Origin: Campylobacterales bacterium | GTDB lineage: Bacteria; Campylobacterota; Campylobacteria; Campylobacterales; QNZT01 | Direction of reading: 5' to 3' | DNA: 9,848 bases | Assembly: GCA_015489185.1 (NCBI GenBank) | Contig: WGAE01000064.1 | Location: 1 to 9,848 of the forward strand | In this document: in pieces, positions 5,735 through 9,848 of the stretch | Layout: each line of letters opens with the position of its first letter | How positions within the stretch are numbered: the first letter of the stretch is position 1 | The notes under the pieces: generated by a model | Databases searched by the model: none | What the model was told of the DNA's origin: nothing | The model's input: only the letters and a program-made list of their open reading frames with translations | Program-made: the position numbers and the translations under genes

Positions 5735-6817
5735 TTAGTCGCTCCCCTTTTCATATTGAGAAGGGGTTACTACTTTTTTAAATTTCTTCACTAATTTTTC
5801 AAACTCTTTTGAACTTAAAGTAGCTAATCTATACTTAATTCGCTTTGCATCGAATGTTCTGGCTTGTAAAAGCAATGCTGAATTGATTTTATTTCTAAAT
5901 GAAACCTTATGAAAGAAATACCCTTCTTTTATTTGACTGGACAAAGGAACTCCGAAGAAAAGATTTCTGCTAAATTTTTTTAATACGACTACCGGTCTTA
6001 AATACTCTTCGCCCTTTCCATACTGTTCAAATCCAATATTTTGTCCCAAGGAAATAAACAATATATCTCTTTCATTAAACAATATGCCTTTTTCTTTTGC
6101 ATCAATCTTCTGTTTTAAATCATTCCATCTATCAAATTTGTTTGGAAACAGACTATGATACATCATCTCTGCTCGTTTCCAATCCTCCGGTGTATCGATA
6201 TCCTGAACCAGATATCTCGGTATCTTGACAGGGATGGAGTTTTTTCCAAAGCCTATATCATCATTTATTACCCCGACTCTCTCCCAGTAAAACTGTCCCA
6301 CGTCATGATAAGCTTCTTCTAAATCCTGGCTTCTTTTATCAAAGTTTTCTCTCCAGAACATTTCACATCTGTTCTCTTCGGTGACCCTGAAACTTCGCCA
6401 GATAGGATAATCAAAGGTGGTCACCCCAAAAGCCATCACAGCATCTTTGTTTTGTTTGAGCTCTTCTAAACCTTTTTTTAAATATTCCACCTGTAAAAAC
6501 GGTGCGGTTGCGTAGATGGTGCAGGCAAATTCATATCCTGTATAGACACTTAAAGCATGTTTCGTGACATCTGCGGTTCCTGTAAAATCATCCGCGAGTT
6601 CTTTGGGTCTTTTCAGGACTTCGGCGCCGTATGCTCTTGCCACTTCGGCGATTTCCTCATCGTCGGTAGAGACGACAATTTTGTCAAACAATCCACTTTT
6701 TTGTGCGGTTTCAATCGAGTAGGCAATTAACGGTTTACCGAGGAAAGGTTTGATATTTTTTTTGGGTATTCGCTTACTGCCGCCACGGGCGGGGATAACG
6801 GCGATCGCTTTATCCAT
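5735..6817 (-). CDS. pseF: CMP-pseudaminic acid synthetase PseF fused to a C-terminal MazF/PemK-like domain
   Basis: Residues 1 to about 226 are a complete CMP-sugar synthetase that activates Pse with CTP: IAVIPARGGSKRIPKKNIK (4-22), FLGKPLIAYSIE, IVVSTDDEEIAEVA, ATAPF and QDIDTPEDWKRAE (205-217). PseF normally ends here (about 230 residues). This one continues in frame to 360 residues. The extra part (from about 227, FDRWNDLK) is a PemK/MazF-type domain: RDILFISLGQNIGFEQ (250-265), then LRPVVVLKKF with Arg274, and GVPLSS with Ser293 at the place of the MazF catalytic Thr. MazF toxins are sequence-specific endoribonucleases. The start is ATG at 6817, with GAGG eight bases upstream and an 8-base overlap with pseC; a TTG 12 bases earlier is less likely. 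A run of eight T lies at 6756-6763. No antitoxin gene is nearby. Both domains look intact; RNase activity is unproven. Confidence 0.9.
   Translation of the reverse strand: MDKAIAVIPARGGSKRIPKKNIKPFLGKPLIAYSIETAQKSGLFDKIVVSTDDEEIAEVARAYGAEVLKRPKELADDFTGTADVTKHALSVYTGYEFACTIYATAPFLQVEYLKKGLEELKQNKDAVMAFGVTTFDYPIWRSFRVTEENRCEMFWRENFDKRSQDLEEAYHDVGQFYWERVGVINDDIGFGKNSIPVKIPRYLVQDIDTPEDWKRAEMMYHSLFPNKFDRWNDLKQKIDAKEKGILFNERDILFISLGQNIGFEQYGKGEEYLRPVVVLKKFSRNLFFGVPLSSQIKEGYFFHKVSFRNKINSALLLQARTFDAKRIKYRLATLSSKEFEKLVKKFKKVVTPSQYEKGSD
5738..6139 (-). other. MazF/PemK-like domain segment of the pseF fusion
   Basis: This is the coding segment for residues 227-360 of the fusion. Free-standing relatives, known to me mainly as solitary PemK/MazF-like proteins of small-genome bacteria, begin with a similar FDxWNxLK helix before the barrel, so the whole of such a protein seems to be present, not just a fragment. 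Its G+C, counted over 5761-6060, is 31% (93 of 300), against about 53% in a counted line of the front of pseF (6601-6660). Two ATG codons in frame at 6166-6161, just before the segment, could allow separate translation, but the upstream Shine-Dalgarno match is poor. Confidence 0.8.
5744..5779 (+). terminator. Plus-strand hairpin with T-run downstream of the antisense promoter
   Basis: CCCCTTTTC (5744-5752) pairs with GAGAAGGGG (5758-5766), 9 bp with one G-T wobble, loop ATATT. Seven bases later comes a T6 run (5774-5779). It lies at the very end of the pseF coding sequence. On the minus strand no T-run follows, so if it terminates, it does so for plus-strand transcription starting near 5724. 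The gap between stem and T-run is longer than in a textbook terminator. Confidence 0.45.
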
Positions 6818-7928
6818 TGAGCACCTCAAATAGTGTATGAATTACAAACTCCTGCTCTTCCTCACCAAGCGTCGGGTATATCGGTAAAGAGATCGCTTCC
6901 TGATAGTATTTGTCCATCTGCGGGGTTGCTTCTTCCCCGTATCCGCGTTTACGATAAAACGGTTGTTTATTGACAGGGATATAGTGCAACTGCACACCAA
7001 CCCCTTTGGCGAGCAGTTTTTCAAAAAGTGCTTTTTTATCATCGGTTTGGACACGCACGACAAAAAGGTGATAAGCGCTTCCCTCATCGTACGGATAAAG
7101 CGGCTGAACCGGACTATTGGCAAACGCTTCATGATACCTTTTGGCGATCGCTCTTCTTTTGGCAAGGAAACCATCCAGTTTTTGCAATTGACTCAAACCG
7201 AGCGCTGCCTGGATATCGGTCAGTCTATAGTTAAATCCCAAATGCTGCATTTCATAATACCATGGTGCGATATCCGGTCTACGCACCATACCGTGGTTTC
7301 GCAACTGCAACAGACGTTCATGAAGTTCAGGATCATTAGTCGTGATCGCTCCGCCCTCTCCGGTAGTCATATTTTTCACCGGATGAAAAGAGAAGATTGA
7401 TGCATCGCTATTGGCACAACTTCCCGCTTTGATCCCCTGATGCACAGCACCGATCGCGTGAGCGTTATCTTCCAGAATTGTAATGCCGTACTTCTTTTTC
7501 AAATACTTTAGCTTCTCCTGATCGAGCATTTTCCCAGAAAACGCCACCCCGTACAGGGCTTTGATCTGCGGATCTTTTTGCAGCATCTCTTCGCACAGAT
7601 CCAGATCGATATTGCCCTCCTTGGTGATATCGACAAAAACGGGCTTTGCTCCGGCATAGACAATCGCATTGACCGTCGCCAGAAAAGTATTGGGCGTGGT
7701 CAGGACTTTATCCCCTTTGTTAAGCAGTACCAGTGAAGCCAGATGCAACGCCGCCGTACCGTTGGCGACCGCTACCGCATATTTGGCACCCGTATAGGCA
7801 CAAAGTGCCTCTTCAAACGCTTTTACTCTCGGACCGGTTGTGATTAGATCAGAATGCAATACCTTCGTAACCGCTTCGATATCTTTTTCATCTATCGTTT
7901 GTCTTCCATACGGAATAGACCTGTTCAC
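6810..7928 (-). CDS. pseC: UDP-4-amino-4,6-dideoxy-N-acetyl-beta-L-altrosamine transaminase PseC
   Basis: PLP-dependent aminotransferase of the DegT/DnrJ/EryC1 family. It transfers an amino group from glutamate to C4 of the 4-keto product of PseB. 372 residues, the usual length. SIPYGRQTID (4-13) and SDLITTGPRVKAFE (26-39) are the typical opening; VANGTAALHLA (54-64) binds the PLP phosphate; EDNAHAIGA (153-161) holds the Asp that contacts the pyridine nitrogen; SFHPVKNMTTGEGG (180-193) carries Lys185, the expected Schiff-base lysine. NYRLTDIQAALGLSQL is the conserved family helix. The start is GTG at 7928, overlapping the pseB stop as GTGA (4 bases), so it is probably translationally coupled. 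PseC is preferred over LegC/PglE by the PseB neighbour and by the family opening. Confidence 0.94.
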   Translation of the reverse strand: MNRSIPYGRQTIDEKDIEAVTKVLHSDLITTGPRVKAFEEALCAYTGAKYAVAVANGTAALHLASLVLLNKGDKVLTTPNTFLATVNAIVYAGAKPVFVDITKEGNIDLDLCEEMLQKDPQIKALYGVAFSGKMLDQEKLKYLKKKYGITILEDNAHAIGAVHQGIKAGSCANSDASIFSFHPVKNMTTGEGGAITTNDPELHERLLQLRNHGMVRRPDIAPWYYEMQHLGFNYRLTDIQAALGLSQLQKLDGFLAKRRAIAKRYHEAFANSPVQPLYPYDEGSAYHLFVVRVQTDDKKALFEKLLAKGVGVQLHYIPVNKQPFYRKRGYGEEATPQMDKYYQEAISLPIYPTLGEEEQEFVIHTLFEVLNG

Positions 7929-8908
7929 TTGATCAACTCCAAAAATTCCTCACGACTCAACCACCAGTTATTTGTATCGGAACTGTATTCAAATCCGTCT
8001 GCGACAGGTTTGCCCTGCTCTCCTTTGGCATTGATCGTAAAATCGACTGCTTCGGTAAAACGGATGGTAGGCTTAATCACATAATGATTTTGAAATTCAA
8101 GTGTTCTGAGACTATCTTCTCTGGTGATCATCGCTTCATGAAGCTTTTCACCCGGACGTATCCCGATCACTTCGTACGGTTCCCCGCCACTCATCGCCAG
8201 AGCCAGCTCCGTCATTTTCATTGAGGGAATTTTGGGCACAAAGATCTCCCCGCCATGCATACGCATAAAACTCTCGATTACAAAATCGACCCCCTGCTGC
8301 AACGTGATCAAAAAACGTGTCATTCGCTCGTCGGTAATCGTGAGTCTTTTACCTTCATGAAGCAGTTTTTGAAAGTAGGGAATCACCGACCCGTTACTGC
8401 CGATCACATTCCCGTAACGCACGACGGAAAAACGGGTCTTTTTCGTACCGACAACATTATTCGCCGCAACGAAAAGTTTATCACTCGCCAGTTTTGTCGC
8501 ACCGTAAAGGTTGATCGGACTTGCCGCTTTATCGGTAGAGAGGGCAATCACCTTCTCCACCCCGCAATCGATCGCCGCATCGATCACAAATTCCGCACCG
8601 TGGACATTGGTATTTATACACTCCATCGGATTGTATTCGGCAATATGCACATGCTTCATCGCCGCCGCATGCACGACAAAATCTACCCCCTGCATCGCTT
8701 TACGCAACCGCTTAAAATCACGCACATCCCCGACAAAAAAGCGCATACACGCATCCGTAAACTCCTGCGCCATCTGAAAATGTTTCTGTTCATCACGGGA
8801 GTAGATAATGATTTTGTTGGGCTTATAACGTTTTAAAAGTGTTTTAGTAAACTGTTTTCCAAAACTTCCCGTTCCACCGGTGATGAGAATATTTTTGTTA
8901 TCAAACAC
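7925..8908 (-). CDS. pseB: UDP-N-acetylglucosamine 4,6-dehydratase (inverting) PseB
   Basis: First step of Pse synthesis: C4 oxidation, 4,6-dehydration and C5 inversion of UDP-GlcNAc, with bound NADP. 327 residues, close to C. jejuni PseB and H. pylori FlaA1. Extended SDR fold with TGGTGSFGK (10-18) as nucleotide motif, VVHAAAMKHVHIAEYNPMEC (78-97) typical of this subfamily, and LSTDKAASPINLYGATK (123-139) holding Asp126, Lys127, Tyr135 and Lys139 of the active site. GIRPGEKLHE is also typical. The start is GTG at 8908 with AAAGG seven bases upstream, and the opening FDNKNILITGGTGSFGK aligns well with the known enzyme. It is the first gene of the operon, behind an extended -10 promoter. It overlaps pseC by 4 bases. 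Confidence 0.96.
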   Translation of the reverse strand: MFDNKNILITGGTGSFGKQFTKTLLKRYKPNKIIIYSRDEQKHFQMAQEFTDACMRFFVGDVRDFKRLRKAMQGVDFVVHAAAMKHVHIAEYNPMECINTNVHGAEFVIDAAIDCGVEKVIALSTDKAASPINLYGATKLASDKLFVAANNVVGTKKTRFSVVRYGNVIGSNGSVIPYFQKLLHEGKRLTITDERMTRFLITLQQGVDFVIESFMRMHGGEIFVPKIPSMKMTELALAMSGGEPYEVIGIRPGEKLHEAMITREDSLRTLEFQNHYVIKPTIRFTEAVDFTINAKGEQGKPVADGFEYSSDTNNWWLSREEFLELIK

Positions 8909-8949
8909 AAAGGAACCTTTAATTTAATATTTTAAACTTTAGAGCAAAT

Positions 8950-8958
8950 ACTATACCA
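8950..8958 (-). promoter_or_regulatory. Extended -10 promoter of the pse operon
   Basis: On the minus strand TGGTATAGT forms an extended -10 element (TGn plus TATAGT, 5 of 6 matches). The expected start near 8943 gives a leader of about 35 bases before the pseB GTG, with the ribosome binding site in it. No good -35 box is visible, which is normal for this phylum. No sigma-28 or sigma-54 pattern was seen in this 68-base region. Confidence 0.5.
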
Positions 8959-8965
8959 AATATTG

Positions 8966-8971
8966 TATAAT
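8966..8971 (+). promoter_or_regulatory. -10 box directly before the methyltransferase start (possible leaderless mRNA)
   Basis: TATAAT, a perfect -10 box, ends five bases before the ATG at 8977. The usual 6-8 base distance to the start site would place the transcript start at or next to the A of the ATG. No Shine-Dalgarno sequence precedes the ATG. The box is 7 bases from the pseB promoter element on the other strand. Confidence 0.5.
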
Positions 8972-8976
8972 AAATT

Positions 8977-9603
8977 ATGCCACGTATCGACAACGACAGA
9001 TTCTACAAAAACGCCCTCAAAAAACACGGCATCAGTGCCAAAGGACTCAACTGGCACGACAACTATTCACAAATAAAACGCTTTAAGATTATTCATGAGC
9101 TGATTCAAAACGATCTGGAAACAGGCGATACCCTCATCGACGCCGGGTGCGGTTTTGGAGATTTTTACCGTTATATCAAACCGTTTCATGATGTACGCTA
9201 TATCGGATATGAAATCGTACCGGAGAGTGTGGCAATCGCCGAAGCACGGACAAAACAGCGTATCGAACAAAGGGACATCCTTCATGATCCACTCGAAGAA
9301 GCGGACTTTTACATCGCCAGCGGGTCGATGAACATTTTAAACCGTTTCGAAACATACCTCTTCATCGAACGCTGCTTCGCACATGCAAAAAAGGGATTTG
9401 TCTTCAACCTCCTCTACGGCAAAGATGAAAGCCGCAGTTTCAACTACTTCCTGCCACAGGAGATCAAACACTTCTGTAAGAAATTTGAGTGCGAGATTGT
9501 GACACGCACAGGGTATCTACCGCACGATTTTACGGTGTATCTGAGAAAAATTACTCCCAAATCTTCCCAAAATCAAACTCGATCGTACAATTCTCAAGCG
9601 TAA
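8977..9603 (+). CDS. Class I SAM-dependent methyltransferase, substrate unknown
   Basis: 208 residues with a Rossmann methyltransferase core. Motif I is TLIDAGCGFGDFYRYI (52-67); YIGYEIVPESVAIAEA (75-90) is the second strand, with Glu79 as likely ribose contact; EQRDIL (97-102) and ADFYIASGSMNIL (109-121) follow as motifs II to III. The opening MPRIDNDRFYKNALKKHGISAKGLNWH is, from memory, shared by a small family in Campylobacterota and related bacteria, which supports this ATG although no ribosome binding site precedes it. The last 17 codons, after the likely natural end near YLRK (191), are read through the complement of the Uma2 gene end. Transcribed away from the pse operon. Methylation of a glycan or sugar nucleotide is a guess from location only; a small-molecule or protein substrate is equally possible. 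Confidence 0.85.
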   Translation: MPRIDNDRFYKNALKKHGISAKGLNWHDNYSQIKRFKIIHELIQNDLETGDTLIDAGCGFGDFYRYIKPFHDVRYIGYEIVPESVAIAEARTKQRIEQRDILHDPLEEADFYIASGSMNILNRFETYLFIERCFAHAKKGFVFNLLYGKDESRSFNYFLPQEIKHFCKKFECEIVTRTGYLPHDFTVYLRKITPKSSQNQTRSYNSQA

Positions 9604-9848
9604 ATGTCACAACCTCATCCTGTGCATTTTTCAGCTTCTTGTAGGCACCGTTTTCCAGTAGAAACACTTCCGCCACGTTTGCCGAAGTATCCACCAGTAT
9701 ATAGTACGGCACACCCATCTTCTCATAGAGTTTGAACTTGACGTTTCTGTCTTTAAAAACAGTAGAAGCAGAGAGAATTTCAAAAATAATCTCAGGCCTT
9801 TGAATTAAATACTGTTCGCCTATATTCTCACCGCATACAAGAAGATTA
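9551..9848 (-). CDS. Uma2-family protein (DUF820), N-terminal part outside the window
   Basis: About 98 C-terminal residues are seen, open to the window edge. RPEIIFEILSAST (18-30 of the visible part) followed by DRNVKFKLYEKMGVPYYILVD is the Uma2/DUF820 signature, which has a restriction-endonuclease-like PD-(D/E)xK fold; the Glu of FEILS and the Lys of VKFKLYE match the expected catalytic positions. Members are usually about 180-200 residues, so roughly half is missing. Its stop codon is at 9553-9551, and its last 53 bases overlap the methyltransferase gene on the other strand. Function of the family is unsettled; many are treated as putative endonucleases and occur in many copies in cyanobacteria and some other genomes. 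No link to the pse genes is evident. Confidence 0.88.
   Translation of the reverse strand, partial: NLLVCGENIGEQYLIQRPEIIFEILSASTVFKDRNVKFKLYEKMGVPYYILVDTSANVAEVFLLENGAYKKLKNAQDEVVTFTLENCTIEFDFGKIWE

Larger units (their letters stand above)
4173..6160. other. AT-rich block within the pse operon
   Basis: Counted lines give 31% G+C over 5761-6060, about 33% at 4861-4920, 27% at 4621-4680 and up to 48% in the best line of the formyltransferase (4561-4620), against about 47% in pseI (3421-3480) and 48-53% in pseC (7261-7380) and the front of pseF (6601-6660). The middle of pseF (6241-6480) is intermediate at about 37-43%. The block covers the toxin-like domain, pseG and the formyltransferase. 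Confidence 0.55.

Noticed and set aside
5738..6139. Complete toxin-antitoxin pair
   Set aside because: Only the toxin-like half is found; no small gene for an antitoxin lies next to it on either strand, and the domain is fused in frame to PseF.
6810..6829. TTG start for PseF at 6829 giving an extra MRCS
   Set aside because: The ATG at 6817 has a well-spaced GAGG and gives the normal family opening directly before IAVIPARGG.
6963..7400. A 145-codon plus-strand frame inside pseC, downstream of the antisense promoter
   Set aside because: No motif, low-quality composition, over 1.2 kb from the promoter and beyond the hairpin; a shadow frame and not the target of that promoter.
8255..8836. A 193-codon open frame on the plus strand inside pseB
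   Set aside because: It is fully antisense to a clear pseB, its protein is His/Arg-rich without any family pattern, and it has no ribosome binding site; it is a shadow of the coding strand.

Overview
The window looks like chromosomal DNA of a flagellated member of the Campylobacterota (Sulfurimonas/Sulfurovum/Sulfuricurvum-like; genus not resolvable). The basis is the FlaA/FlaB-type flagellin, a Maf protein next to it, pseudaminic acid (Pse) genes closest in motif to the Campylobacter/Helicobacter versions, and Lys/Ile-rich coding. It is a flagellin glycosylation locus: acceptor protein, likely glycosyltransferase and most of the sugar-nucleotide pathway lie side by side.

Layout. 1-1095 (+): 3' part of a flagellin gene with a Ser/Thr-rich variable region, followed by a strong hairpin. 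1215-3131 (+): maf, the likely Pse transferase. 3118-3143: a hairpin shared by maf and the convergent pse operon. 3143-8908 (-): a tightly packed six-gene operon, transcribed pseB-pseC-pseF-pseG-formyltransferase-pseI, with overlaps of 4 to 14 bases except for one 39-base gap between pseF and pseG. 8909-8976: a compact divergent promoter region. 8977-9603 (+): a SAM methyltransferase. 9551-9848 (-): 3' end of a Uma2-family gene whose end overlaps the methyltransferase tail to tail. The longest stretch without a gene is 119 bases. I saw no tRNA, rRNA, CRISPR array or transposase.

How the genes work together. PseB and PseC convert UDP-GlcNAc to UDP-4-amino-4,6-dideoxy-AltNAc. The usual next enzyme, the acetyltransferase PseH, is not in this window; a formyltransferase-family gene sits in the pathway instead, which suggests an N-formylated Pse. 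PseG removes UDP, PseI condenses the sugar with PEP, PseF makes CMP-Pse, and Maf transfers it to flagellin Ser/Thr.

Most unusual points: (1) PseF carries an in-frame C-terminal MazF/PemK-type toxin domain with its key Arg and Ser/Thr positions kept; (2) a perfect consensus sigma-70 promoter (TTGACA-17-TATAAT) lies antisense in the pseF-pseG junction, followed about 20 bases after its expected start by a hairpin and a T6 run, so it may encode a short antisense RNA over the end of the toxin-like domain; (3) the toxin-like segment, pseG and the formyltransferase are markedly AT-richer (about 31-37% G+C in counted lines) than pseB, pseC, the front of pseF and pseI (about 47-53%), as if a block had been swapped into the operon.
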